Source: DATJLY01 sp035604615 (GTDB taxonomy: Bacteria; Pseudomonadota; Alphaproteobacteria; ATCC43930; CGMCC-115725). Taken from it: a DNA stretch of 64,000 bases. The stretch covers positions 1 to 64,000 of the forward strand of contig DATNID010000056.1 of assembly GCA_035604615.1 (NCBI GenBank). The letters are read 5' to 3'. Position 1 is the stretch's first letter. Each line of letters opens with the position of its first letter. The notes below the pieces were generated by a model. The model ran no database searches. It saw nothing but the letters and a program-made list of their open reading frames with translations, and was not told where the DNA came from. Positions 33,827-42,871 of the stretch are shown piece after piece. The translations under genes were made by a program, and so were the position numbers.

Positions 33827-34696
33827 GTGCGCGATCTCGACGTCAATCTCTATGATTGGGCCCGGCTGCAACGGCAATTCGGCGTCTTCGTCGACGATCC
33901 CGGCCCCGGCGGCATGGGCCGGGTCGAGCGCGAGATGGTCGGCGAGTCCTATGCGCGCATCCTGAAGGAGACGGTGCGGCTCGTCGCGCATCAATGGCGC
34001 GAGCACATCCAGAACAGCGCCATCAAGGGCTTCCTGTTCCACGGCGCGGTCGGCGTCGGCAAGACGACGATGGCGAAGCGGATCGCCTACGAGCTAGGCC
34101 GCATGTTCGGCACCGACGCCGCCGAGCCTGAGAACGAGGTCGTCCTCGTCCTGGTCGACGGCTCGGACATCGCGCGGGGCCGCTATGGCGACAGCGAGGA
34201 GCGGCTCGCCGAGCTGTTCGACTACGCGCGCGAGGGCGAGATCCACAGCCATCGCTTCGGCAGCGGACCCGGTCATCGCCATGTCGGCGACGCGATGCGG
34301 CGCACGGTGCTGCTGTTCGACGATGTCGAATCGCTGTTCCTCACACGCGGCTCCGGCAACGCCCGCGAATGGCATTTCAGCCAGAACTCGGTGTTCTTCC
34401 ACAGCATCGACGAGCTCGACACCTCGCATACTTCGGTGGTCCTCACCACCAACCGCATCGATTTGGTCGATGAGGCGATCACCGACCGTCTCATGCAATA
34501 CGAGTTCGGCGCGCCGACCACCGATACGCTCCTCGAAGTGGCGCGGGCTTTCGCCGCCGCGCAACATCTGGGCGAGGACGATATCGCTTCCATCCTGGCG
34601 CGCATTCGCGGCGAGCCCGCGCTCGCCAGCATCCGCCAGGTCGAACGCCTGGTCGCTGGCGTCTACGTGGACAAGGTGATCGGCCGGCAATCCTGA
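33827..34696 (+). CDS. Classical AAA+ ATPase linked to the cupin pair
   Basis: The 289-residue protein is a single AAA module: Walker A GAVGVGKT at 73-80, Walker B LLFDDVE at 162-168, sensor-1 LTTNR at 206-210 and an arginine-finger-like Arg221 in EAITDRL. An N-terminal region of about 65 residues with a short DPGPGGMGR segment precedes it. There is no protease, zinc finger or membrane part. It starts at a GTG with GGAGGAG 7 bases upstream, 4 bases after the second cupin. AAA proteins of CbbX, CbbQ and NorQ type remodel or metallate oxygenases and Rubisco; a similar service to the cupin pair is my inference. Confidence 0.88.
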   Translation: MRDLDVNLYDWARLQRQFGVFVDDPGPGGMGRVEREMVGESYARILKETVRLVAHQWREHIQNSAIKGFLFHGAVGVGKTTMAKRIAYELGRMFGTDAAEPENEVVLVLVDGSDIARGRYGDSEERLAELFDYAREGEIHSHRFGSGPGHRHVGDAMRRTVLLFDDVESLFLTRGSGNAREWHFSQNSVFFHSIDELDTSHTSVVLTTNRIDLVDEAITDRLMQYEFGAPTTDTLLEVARAFAAAQHLGEDDIASILARIRGEPALASIRQVERLVAGVYVDKVIGRQS

Positions 34697-34706
34697 TGCG
34701 CGCCCC

Positions 34707-35645
34707 TCACTTGTGGTGCGGAAAGAGGCGCAGGGCGTTGTCGCGGTCGATCCGGCGCAGCTCCGCTTCGTTGAAGACGCCGCAGGAAGCGAGATCGCGC
34801 GCGATCTCGGCCGGATTGCCCCACGGAACATCGGTGCCGTAGACGATCTGGTCGACCGGCACGACCTGGCGCAGCGCCTGCATCGGCCCGGTGGCATAGA
34901 CCGCCGCCGTGTCATAGAAGAAGCGCCGCGCCTCGTGCAGGAATCCCTGCGGCAGAAGCCGCGCGTAATCCGGCGCGCGCGACATGCGCGTCAGGCGCAC
35001 GATCAGGAACGGCATCTGGCCGCCGCCATGCGACCAGATAAGCCGAATGTTCGAGAATTTTGCCGCGCGGCCGGTGAAGATCATCTGCGTCAGCGCCCGC
35101 GTCGTGTCGGTGCCGTATTCGATCACCGAATCGTTGATGCTGAGGAGGTTGGTGCAGCAGGTCGCGGTCGTCGGATGGGTATAGACGACGGCCTTGCGGC
35201 GGTGCAGCTCCTCGAACACGGGATCGAACGCCGGATCGCCCAGCCATTTGTCGCCATAGCTGGTGAAGAGGACGATGCCGTCCGCCTTCAGCACGTCGAG
35301 TCCGTATTCGATCTCGCGCAGGCTTCCTTCGACATCAGGCAGCGGCAGGTTGACGAACATGCCGAAGCGCTTCGGGTAGTCGGAAACGAGCTTCGCCGCG
35401 TAATCGTTGCACACGCGCGAAAGCTTGCGTGCGGCCGCGGCATCGCCGAACCACAGGCCCGGCGTGGTGATCGAGGTGAGCGCGATTTGGACGCCGCCCT
35501 GGTCCATCAGTTCGATCGATTGCGCGGGCGACCAGTTGCGCGTCTCGCGCGAGAGGCGGATGCCCTTGGGGTCGAGGTCGGCGATATAGCCGGGAGGCGA
35601 GATGTGATGATGAACGTCGATGCGATGAGGTGAAGGGCCTGCCAT
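34707..35645 (-). CDS. ACMSD-type metal-dependent amidohydrolase/decarboxylase
   Basis: The 312-residue protein is an amidohydrolase-2 family member with the N-terminal metal motif DVHHHISP (His12-14), YTHPTTATC, WSHGGGQMPFL and the catalytic aspartate in VYGTDVPWG. The family contains ACMSD, gamma-resorcylate decarboxylase and related nonoxidative decarboxylases or hydrolases of ring-cleavage products. It converges with the AAA gene, 10 bases apart, and its promoter lies with that of the next binding protein in the palindromic region 35678-35709. It is a likely late step of the same pathway. Confidence 0.85.
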   Translation of the reverse strand: MAGPSPHRIDVHHHISPPGYIADLDPKGIRLSRETRNWSPAQSIELMDQGGVQIALTSITTPGLWFGDAAAARKLSRVCNDYAAKLVSDYPKRFGMFVNLPLPDVEGSLREIEYGLDVLKADGIVLFTSYGDKWLGDPAFDPVFEELHRRKAVVYTHPTTATCCTNLLSINDSVIEYGTDTTRALTQMIFTGRAAKFSNIRLIWSHGGGQMPFLIVRLTRMSRAPDYARLLPQGFLHEARRFFYDTAAVYATGPMQALRQVVPVDQIVYGTDVPWGNPAEIARDLASCGVFNEAELRRIDRDNALRLFPHHK

Positions 35646-35677
35646 GATGATCTTCCCGTTTGCCGCCGCTGGACTCG

Positions 35678-35709
35678 GATGGTGCGCGCACTATAATTCG
35701 CGCACCATC
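35678..35709. promoter_or_regulatory. 11-bp palindrome enclosing TATAAT in a divergent promoter region
   Basis: GATGGTGCGCG (35678-35688) and CGCGCACCATC (35699-35709) are perfect inverted copies separated by CACTATAATT. The plus-strand TATAAT at 35692-35697 fits a -10 box, with CTGGAC at 35669-35674 as a weak -35 box 17 bases upstream. TATAGT on the minus strand can serve the amidohydrolase gene. A dimeric repressor bound here would shut both genes. Confidence 0.65.
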
Positions 35710-35729
35710 GCCGCAGAAGAAGAGATGCC

Positions 35730-36701
35730 ATGAAAGGCTTCATGCCGAGCGGTCGAAACCTCGTCCTCGCGATCATCGCCTTCCTGCTGATTTCGCCCGC
35801 TGCGCGCGCGCTCGACAAGGTCACCGCCGGCACGGCTGTGTGGCCCATCTGGGCGTTCCTGCCGCTCCAGGTCGGAATCGACCATGGCATCTGGTCGAAT
35901 TACGGCATCGAGCTCGAGATCACCAATAACGGCAGCGGCGCGAAGCTCATCCAGGCCCTGACGGCGGGAAGCGTCGATTTCGGATTGAGCAGCGGCGTCG
36001 AGATGGCGTTCGCGGCCAAGGGCGCGCCCATTCGCGCCGTCGCCGCCTTCGCCGGCGAGCCGCGCACCGTGACGATCATCGTCACCGACGACTCGCCGGT
36101 GAAAGTGCCTGCCGATCTCAAGGGCAAGACCGTCACCGTTCCCGGCCTTGGCTCGGTGACCGAATGGCTGATCTGGAAGATGGCCATTGCCGAGGGCTGG
36201 GGCAAGGACGGGATCAAGATCGTCACGGGGGGATCGGTCAGCGGCACGATGGCGTTGATCCGCTCGCACCAGGCCGACGCGGCGACCGGTCCGCCCGAGG
36301 TGGGATATCTGCTCGAAGCGCAACACGAGGGGCGCGCCGCCTTCGGGCTGGCGCAATATGCGCGCCATTTCCACGCGCATGTGGTCTATGCGCGCAACGA
36401 CCTGATCCAGAACAATCCCAACCTAGTCGAGCGCTTCCTCAAGGGCTTCTTCGCCGGCATCCATTACATGAAGACCCACAAGGAGGAGACCACGCTCATC
36501 GCCGTGCGCGAGCTGCACAGCACGCCGGAGATCATGAACCGCATCTATGACGAGCTCGCCTCCTGGCTCGAGGATGACGGACAGTTCGATCCGCAGGCGA
36601 TCGAAGTGCTGAAGGCGTCTTACGTCGATCTGGGCATACTCGACAAGAAGCCGCGCGACGACGAAATGTTCACCAGCCGCTTCGTGCCGGTGAAGCCCTG
36701 A
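35730..36701 (+). CDS. ABC-type substrate-binding protein (NMT1/TauA-like)
   Basis: The 323-residue protein has a signal peptide (hydrophobic residues about 10-24, cleavage near AARALDK) and the PBP2 fold of nitrate/sulfonate-type binding proteins: ALTAGSVDFGLSSGVEMAFAAKGAP and DLKGKTVTVPGLGSVTEW. It faces the amidohydrolase gene across a palindromic promoter. No permease or ATPase gene is next to it, so it must share a transporter encoded elsewhere. Confidence 0.85.
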   Translation: MKGFMPSGRNLVLAIIAFLLISPAARALDKVTAGTAVWPIWAFLPLQVGIDHGIWSNYGIELEITNNGSGAKLIQALTAGSVDFGLSSGVEMAFAAKGAPIRAVAAFAGEPRTVTIIVTDDSPVKVPADLKGKTVTVPGLGSVTEWLIWKMAIAEGWGKDGIKIVTGGSVSGTMALIRSHQADAATGPPEVGYLLEAQHEGRAAFGLAQYARHFHAHVVYARNDLIQNNPNLVERFLKGFFAGIHYMKTHKEETTLIAVRELHSTPEIMNRIYDELASWLEDDGQFDPQAIEVLKASYVDLGILDKKPRDDEMFTSRFVPVKP

Positions 36702-36717
36702 GGCTAGACGCGGCCGC

Positions 36718-37101
36718 TCAGACCGGCCGGTGGCCCGCATGCGACGAGACGATCTCGATGCGATAGCCGTCGGGCCCCGCGACATGGAAGCTGTCGTGGA
36801 TGTTTCCGCGGCGGATGCGCGACGGCTCGAGGCCCTTCTCCTCGTAGGCGCGGTGCGCCGCGTCGACATCGTCCACCATCAGGTCGAATGGCGCCTCGGC
36901 GCCCGCCTTGGGGCGGCGCGCGGCCTTGGTGACGACGAGATGCGTGCCGCCGCGCAGCTCGAGCACCGCGAAATCGTCGCCGTGCGCGATGGGGCGCAAG
37001 CCCGCCTCCGCGAGCCACGATGCTGCGGCGGGGACGTCGCTCGCGCGGAGAAAGACGTGCCCGATGGCGACGGGCGGACGCTGATCGGAGGTGCGCGGCA
37101 T
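36718..37101 (-). CDS. VOC-family protein
   Basis: The 127-residue protein has a single VOC fold: AIGHVFLRASDVPAAASWLAEAG, APFDLMVDDVDAAHRAYEEKG and the C-terminal GPDGYRIEIVSSH. His15 and the late Glu are candidate metal ligands. The ATG at 37101 is 11 bases after the stop of the upstream binding protein, so it is the last gene of the Liv-type operon or of a shorter unit. No function can be assigned. Confidence 0.75.
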   Translation of the reverse strand: MPRTSDQRPPVAIGHVFLRASDVPAAASWLAEAGLRPIAHGDDFAVLELRGGTHLVVTKAARRPKAGAEAPFDLMVDDVDAAHRAYEEKGLEPSRIRRGNIHDSFHVAGPDGYRIEIVSSHAGHRPV

Positions 37102-37112
37102 AGGACGGGTCC

Positions 37113-38126
37113 TCAATATTGCGGCATCGGCTTGGCGAAGCGCTTGTCGATGATCGCGTCGGCGCTGACCACGGTCTTGATCAGGCCTTGCGAGCGGTAC
37201 CAGTCGATCTGGCGCTGCAAGTCCTTCGCGTCGATCCGCCCCTCGCCGTCGAAATAGGGGAGACCCATCTTCACCAGCGCCACGGGCTGCCCGAGATAGG
37301 CCGCCAGGATGTCCAGGATCTCGGGCGCGGTCGCCTGGTCCTTGCGCTTCCCGTCGTGATCGGTGAAGGCGTCGTGATAAAGGCGCGCGGCCTTGCGATA
37401 GACGTGCAGGTATTTCTCGACCGTCGCGGGCTGCTTCGTGGCCATGTCGGCGGAGGTGAAGAGAAGATAGGCCTGGGTGACGGGGGTCTCGTCGCCGGCC
37501 CAGCCAAGCAGCTTCACGTCGCCGCGCTCGAGGAGCGGCAGCGCCCCGGTCGACGAGAAGATCGAGGCGTCCACGCGTCCGCCGGCCAAGGCCGAGGCGA
37601 TGTTCGCGTTCGATTGTAGCGCCACAAAGTTTATGCGCTTGACGTCGAACCCGTATTTCACGGCGATCTGGCCCATGGCGTATTGCAGGCCAGTCCCCAT
37701 TTGCGTCAGCGCGACCGTATGGTCGGGCAGGTCGCGCACCGATTTCAGCCCGGTCTCGAAGGCGTGGTTGGACGCGAGGATGGACAGGTAATGGAAGCTC
37801 GGCGCCTCGCTCGCGCCGCCGCCGATGACGCGCAGCTTGCCGTCGCCCGCGAGCGTGTAGAGCGCGGCGGTTTCGGCGGCGATGCCGAATTCGACGTCGC
37901 CCGACACCGCGGCTACGGCGATCGGCTGTTGCGCGTCGAAGAAGACGAGCTGCGGCGTAAGTCCTTCCTCCGTGAAATAGCCTTTGGCCAGAGCGATGGC
38001 GATGGGCGAGCAGCTCGCGAGCTTGCTGACGCCGAGCTTGATCGTCTCGGCGACGCCGGCGGCGGGCGCGAAGGCGCTTGCGAGGATCAGGACCAGTCCC
38101 GCCGCGGATCGTGTCAGGCGCTGCAT
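37113..38126 (-). CDS. ABC-type substrate-binding protein (NMT1/SsuA-like)
   Basis: The 337-residue protein has a signal peptide ending near AAGVAET and the family segments KLASCSPIAIALAKGYFTEEGL and AVSGDVEFGIAAETAALYTLAG. It lies 107 bases downstream of livF on the same strand but belongs to a different binding-protein family from LivK, so it is not an ordinary part of a Liv transporter. It may use another permease. A hairpin (38198-38229) in the gap could separate the two transcripts. Confidence 0.83.
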   Translation of the reverse strand: MQRLTRSAAGLVLILASAFAPAAGVAETIKLGVSKLASCSPIAIALAKGYFTEEGLTPQLVFFDAQQPIAVAAVSGDVEFGIAAETAALYTLAGDGKLRVIGGGASEAPSFHYLSILASNHAFETGLKSVRDLPDHTVALTQMGTGLQYAMGQIAVKYGFDVKRINFVALQSNANIASALAGGRVDASIFSSTGALPLLERGDVKLLGWAGDETPVTQAYLLFTSADMATKQPATVEKYLHVYRKAARLYHDAFTDHDGKRKDQATAPEILDILAAYLGQPVALVKMGLPYFDGEGRIDAKDLQRQIDWYRSQGLIKTVVSADAIIDKRFAKPMPQY

Positions 38127-38197
38127 GCGACGTCCTCCCTCGCCGATCGATCAAGTCGAAATCGTGGACCAAGACGGGTTGCGGGACAAGCCGATTC

Positions 38198-38229
38198 GGC
38201 GCTCGCCTAGAGACCGAGATAGGCGCGCC
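38198..38229 (-). repeat. Stem-loop between livF and the next binding-protein gene
   Basis: CGCCTA (38204-38209) pairs with TAGGCG (38220-38225), with a possible outer GGCG/CGCC extension across a small bulge. It begins 5 bases beyond the livF stop on the minus strand. No T-run follows, so it is better read as an mRNA-processing or stability element than as an intrinsic terminator. Confidence 0.4.
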
Positions 38230-38233
38230 TGAT

Positions 38234-38923
<690 letters not shown>

Positions 38924-38924
38924 C

Positions 38925-39677
38925 CTAGGCTCTGCCGTGGAGTTCGCGCGCGAGCGCCGGATCGCCGAGATAGGCCTCGATCACCGACGGATCGCCGGCT
39001 ACCTCGGCGGGCGTGCCCTCGGCCAGCTTTTGTCCCGAGTTGAGCACCACGATCCGGTCCGACAGGCTCATGATCGCCTGCATCAGATGCTCGATGATGA
39101 GGATCGCGATGCCGCGCTCGCGGATGCGGCGGATCACGCCGATCATGTGCTCGATCTCGGTCGGGTTGAGGCCCGCAAGCACCTCGTCGAGCATGAGGAG
39201 CACGGATTGCGCCGCGAGCGCGCGCGCGAGCTCGAGACGCTTCTTGCCGACGATGGTGAGCTGCGCGGCGAGCGTCTCCATCCGGTCCTCGAGACCGACG
39301 AAGACCGCCGCCTCGCGCGCCGCTTCGCGCGCGCGTGAAAGCGGCAGGTTCTCGCGGCCGAAGCAGGCGCCCACGGTGCAATTCTGCAGCACGGTCATGG
39401 TATCGAGCGGCTGCACGATCTGATGGGTGCGCGCGAGCCCTTGCCGCGCCACGCGATGAGGCGCCTGGCCCGTGATGTCGACGCCGCGGAACCGCACGCG
39501 GCCGCCGTCGGGCGGGAATACGCCGTTGATCAGGTTGAAGAGGGTGGTCTTCCCCGCGCCGTTGGGGCCGATGAGGCCAAGGATTTCGCCCTCGTTGGCG
39601 ACGAAGCTCAACCGTTCGATGGCGTGGACGCCGCCGAAGCTCTTGCTCAGATCGTCGATTTCCAGGAGCGCGGTCAC
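38925..39677 (-). CDS. livG: Branched-chain-type ABC importer ATPase LivG
   Basis: The 250-residue ATPase has Walker A GPNGAGKTT and the LivG features ARTHQIVQPLDTMTVLQN and LARALAAQSVLLMLDEVLAGLNPTE. The usual LSGGQ is missing: the segment before the Walker B reads LTIVGKKRLELARAL, a shortened signature variant also seen in some amide-type Liv ATPases. Its start overlaps livM by 4 bases (ATGA). Confidence 0.9.
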   Translation of the reverse strand: MTALLEIDDLSKSFGGVHAIERLSFVANEGEILGLIGPNGAGKTTLFNLINGVFPPDGGRVRFRGVDITGQAPHRVARQGLARTHQIVQPLDTMTVLQNCTVGACFGRENLPLSRAREAAREAAVFVGLEDRMETLAAQLTIVGKKRLELARALAAQSVLLMLDEVLAGLNPTEIEHMIGVIRRIRERGIAILIIEHLMQAIMSLSDRIVVLNSGQKLAEGTPAEVAGDPSVIEAYLGDPALARELHGRA

Positions 39678-40645
39678 TCGAGCACCTTCCGCACTTGCGG
39701 CCAGCGCCCGTAAACCCAGCCCATGAGCCCGCTCGGCAGGAACTGAACGATGAGCAGGAGCAGCGCGCCGGCGGCGACGAGCTGAAAGTTCGAGAACGTG
39801 TCCGAGGTGAGCAGCCAGCCGCGCATCTCCTCATAGAAATAGGCGCCGATCGCCGGGCCCGCGATGGTGCCCTGGCCGCCCAGCATCACGATCACGATCG
39901 CCTCCAGCGAGAAGGTCAAGTCGAACGCGTCGGCCGGCTGGATGAAGGCGCTCTTGAAGAAGTAAAGCCCGCCTGCAAGCGCCGGCAGAAAGGCCGATGC
40001 GCTGTAGGCGAGCGCCTTGTAAAGCGGGGTCGGCACGCCGAGCACCGAGGCCGCATCCTCGTTCTGGCCGATGGCGAGCAGTCCGAGGCCGAACTTCGAG
40101 ATCTTGATCCCGTAGCTCAGATAGAGCGACAGGCCCATGATGCCGACGAGAAAGAAATAAATGATCCACAGTGCCCGCATGGGGCCGCCGAGCGGCGCGA
40201 ACAGCGCGCTCGAGAGATAGAGACCCGAGGACCCGCCCCACGGCGCGAAGTTGGCGACGAAGGCCTGGACCGCCTCGTTGACGCCGATGGTCGAGAGCGC
40301 GAAATAGGCGCCGCGCAGGCGCAGGATGCCGAGACCGAAGAACAGCGCGAGCACGCTGACGACGACGCCGGCGGCGAGCGTCGCCGCGGCCAGCGGCCAG
40401 CCCGGCGCGCCCAGCAGATAGACGCAGATATAGCCGCCGAGGCCGAAGAACACGATGCTGCCGAAATTGACGTAGCCGGCATAGCCCAGCATCAGGTTGA
40501 GATTGCTCGCGAGGATGATGTAGATGGACGCGAGCAGCAGGCTCTCGCGCAACTGAACGCTGCCGCTGACGACGGGCGCGAGCGCGAACACCGCGATCAC
40601 CAGCGCGATGATCCAGAAGAACGGGCGGCGCAGCATCTGCGTCAC
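39674..40645 (-). CDS. livM: Branched-chain-type ABC importer permease LivM
   Basis: The 323-residue permease has eight to ten hydrophobic segments and the LivM motif YIILASNLNLMLGYAGYVNFG, plus GGQGTIAGPAIGAYFYE near the C-terminus. I chose the GTG at 40645, which overlaps the livH stop as GTGA; an ATG three codons later is the alternative. It pairs with LivH to form the channel. Confidence 0.9.
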   Translation of the reverse strand: MTQMLRRPFFWIIALVIAVFALAPVVSGSVQLRESLLLASIYIILASNLNLMLGYAGYVNFGSIVFFGLGGYICVYLLGAPGWPLAAATLAAGVVVSVLALFFGLGILRLRGAYFALSTIGVNEAVQAFVANFAPWGGSSGLYLSSALFAPLGGPMRALWIIYFFLVGIMGLSLYLSYGIKISKFGLGLLAIGQNEDAASVLGVPTPLYKALAYSASAFLPALAGGLYFFKSAFIQPADAFDLTFSLEAIVIVMLGGQGTIAGPAIGAYFYEEMRGWLLTSDTFSNFQLVAAGALLLLIVQFLPSGLMGWVYGRWPQVRKVLE

Positions 40646-41502
40646 GAGCGCCGGAACGTGAATACGCCGCCGGGCCGGACGATCAGCACAACCACGAACA
40701 GCGCGAACTCGATCACCAGGGTCCAGCTTACCGGCATGAACGGCGTCACCAGGCCTTCGACGAGGCCGAGCGCGATGCCGCCCATCAGCGCGCCGGCCGG
40801 ATTGCCGAGCCCGCCCAGCACCGTGACGACGAAGCTCTTGAGCTGATAGGTGTCGCCCGAGAGGAGCGTGAAGGGGAATAAGGTCGCGATCAGCATGCCC
40901 GAGACGCAGGCGAGCGCGACGCCGAGGCCGAAGGCGAATGACAGCACGCGGGTCGTGGGAATGCCGACCAGCTCCGCCGCGGTGCGGTTGCCGGCGACCG
41001 CGCGGATCGCCTTGCCGGGACGCGTGCGGTGGAGGAAGAGGTACAGGCACAAGGCGATCACGGCGGTCAGCACCGCCGCGAGGATATGGGTGCCAGGAAA
41101 GGTGTAGCGCCCCCAACTCACGCCCGGCAGCGTCACCTGCACGTTGAAGAGCACGGTGCCCCACACCGCCGTGCCGATGCCGATCAGCACCAGATTGACC
41201 GAGAAGGTCGAGAGCAGGCTCATGAGCGGCGGCCGGCCGATCATGCGGTGGACGGAGACCCAGTAGAGCGCCAGGCCGACGAGGAATCCGCCCACGAGAA
41301 CGGGCGGCAGGGCCGCGTAAGGGTTGAGGCCAACGAATTCGGTCAGGAGGTAAAGCCCGAACATGCCGGCCACGATCATCGAGCCGTGGGTCAGGTTGAC
41401 CACGTCCATGACGCCCCAGATCAGCGTCAGCCCCATGGCCGCGAGACCGTAGACCGAGCCGACGAGCACGCCGTCGATGATCGAAGCGATAATGCCCGTC
41501 AT
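40642..41502 (-). CDS. livH: Branched-chain-type ABC importer permease LivH
   Basis: The 286-residue permease shows the LivH pattern: GVLVGSVYGLAAMGLTLIWGVMDVVNLTHG at the N-terminus and VTVLGGLGNPAGALMGGIALGLVEG near the end. The bases directly ahead of the ATG at 41502 do not contain a convincing ribosome-binding site, in contrast to the strong GGAGGA ahead of the binding-protein gene. Together with the stem-loop at 41521-41551 this suggests that the membrane proteins are made at a lower level than the binding protein. Confidence 0.92.
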   Translation of the reverse strand: MTGIIASIIDGVLVGSVYGLAAMGLTLIWGVMDVVNLTHGSMIVAGMFGLYLLTEFVGLNPYAALPPVLVGGFLVGLALYWVSVHRMIGRPPLMSLLSTFSVNLVLIGIGTAVWGTVLFNVQVTLPGVSWGRYTFPGTHILAAVLTAVIALCLYLFLHRTRPGKAIRAVAGNRTAAELVGIPTTRVLSFAFGLGVALACVSGMLIATLFPFTLLSGDTYQLKSFVVTVLGGLGNPAGALMGGIALGLVEGLVTPFMPVSWTLVIEFALFVVVLIVRPGGVFTFRRS

Positions 41503-41520
41503 GAGGAGGCGATCAGATGC

Positions 41521-41551
41521 AGCAAAGGGCCGGAGGTGCCGCCCCTTTGCT
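41521..41551 (-). ncRNA. Stable stem-loop between the binding protein and livH
   Basis: AGCAAAGGG (41521-41529) and CCCTTTGCT (41543-41551) form a perfect 9-bp stem; inside it CGG and CCG pair around the loop AGGTG. It lies 10 bases past the binding-protein stop and 18 bases before livH. No T-run follows. Such structures in binding-protein operons protect the upstream mRNA and reduce downstream expression, so this is likely an intercistronic mRNA element and not a separate RNA gene. Confidence 0.65.
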
Positions 41552-41561
41552 CATCCCGCGC

Positions 41562-42770
41562 TCAATGCATCGGGTAGATGAGATCGGCGGATTGCGCCGC
41601 CTTGGGCCAGACCACTTGCCGGCCCAGCTTGCCGTCCTTCCCCTCCTGCCACTGCGCCAGCACCATGTCGTGCGCGATCTGTAACCCGTGGGACTTGGGG
41701 TCGGTCGAGAACTTGACGTGACCGAAGAAGGTCGTGACGTCCATCCCGTTGAGCGCTTCCGCCACCTTGTCGGGATCGATCGAGCCGGCCTGCTCGATCG
41801 CGTGCTGCAGCAGCGCCCCGCCGGTAAAGCCCGAGGCCGCATAGTAATCCGCCTCGGCGTTGAACTTGTCCTTGAACGCCTTGGCGAACTCGTCCGCGGT
41901 CGGCCCGAATTGCGGCTTGAACGCGACCTGGATTTCCCATTGCGACCCCGTCGTGACGCCGAGCGCCGCCGGACCGAGGGCCGCGAACTTCTCGTCGCCG
42001 GGCGCCACCAGGATCGACTCCCATTTGAGGTTGGCCTTCTGGTCATAGAGCTGGCGGGCCAGGGTCGCGCCGTCGGGATAGTGTCCGCCGCCCAGGAACG
42101 AGTCGGCTTGCGCCGATATGATCTTGTTGATGACGGGACCGAAATCCGTTGTGGTGGGCGCGTAGGATTCGTCCAGAACAATGCTCAGGCCGGCCTCCTG
42201 GGCCTGATCCTTGGTCGCGCCCGCCACCGCCTTGGAGAAGGGATCGTCGGAATAGACGAGCGCCACTTTCGCATGCGGGTTCTTCGCGTGCAGCGCATCG
42301 ACCGCGTTGGTGAGGTAATGGTCGCCCGCGGTGATGGCCTGGAACAGGTACTTGTTGCCAAGCTCGTAGGTCTTGGGCTCGGCACCGCCGGTGATCAGCA
42401 TCAGCTTACCGTACTGCTCGCTGATCACCGCCGCCGTCGCCACCAGCCCGGAGGAATAGGGACCGAACAGGAACTGGGCATTGTCCTGGACGATGAGGCG
42501 CGTGTAGAGCTGCTGCACGCGTCCGCCCTGGGACTGATCGTCATAGGTGACGAAGCGCACCTTGTATTGCTTGCCGCCGGCCTTGATCCCGCCCGCCCCG
42601 TTCACCTGGTCGCGCCACAACTCCGCGCCCCGCTGCTGGGCGAGCGAATCGACATTGAGCGATCCGGTCTGAGAGAGGGTCATGCCGATCGTGATGGTGT
42701 TTTCGTCGTCGGCGTAAGCGGGCGCCGCGAGGGCAGCGACCACCGTCGCAAGCCAGAAGATGGTTTTCAT
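41562..42770 (-). CDS. LivK-type substrate-binding protein
   Basis: The 402-residue protein has a signal peptide (MKTIFWLATVVAALAAPAYA) and a type I periplasmic-binding fold of the Leu/Ile/Val-amide-urea class, with TIGMTLSQTGSLNVDSLAQQRG, FGPYSSGLVATAAVISEQYGK and SDDPFSKAVAGATKDQA. AGGAG lies 6 bases before the ATG at 42770. It is the first gene of the livHMGF operon. The ligand may be an amino acid, short amide, urea or aromatic acid; the sequence does not decide. The region to its left in transcription carries a short AT-rich stretch but no clear promoter. Confidence 0.88.
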   Translation of the reverse strand: MKTIFWLATVVAALAAPAYADDENTITIGMTLSQTGSLNVDSLAQQRGAELWRDQVNGAGGIKAGGKQYKVRFVTYDDQSQGGRVQQLYTRLIVQDNAQFLFGPYSSGLVATAAVISEQYGKLMLITGGAEPKTYELGNKYLFQAITAGDHYLTNAVDALHAKNPHAKVALVYSDDPFSKAVAGATKDQAQEAGLSIVLDESYAPTTTDFGPVINKIISAQADSFLGGGHYPDGATLARQLYDQKANLKWESILVAPGDEKFAALGPAALGVTTGSQWEIQVAFKPQFGPTADEFAKAFKDKFNAEADYYAASGFTGGALLQHAIEQAGSIDPDKVAEALNGMDVTTFFGHVKFSTDPKSHGLQIAHDMVLAQWQEGKDGKLGRQVVWPKAAQSADLIYPMH

Positions 42771-42871
42771 GCGTCTCCTCCCCGACTGCGGGAGCACGCT
42801 CAAGCGAGTGCGGCGCACTCCTGAACCGGCCTCGCTATAGCATTCTTAGGCGTTGAAGGCACTTGCTTTTT

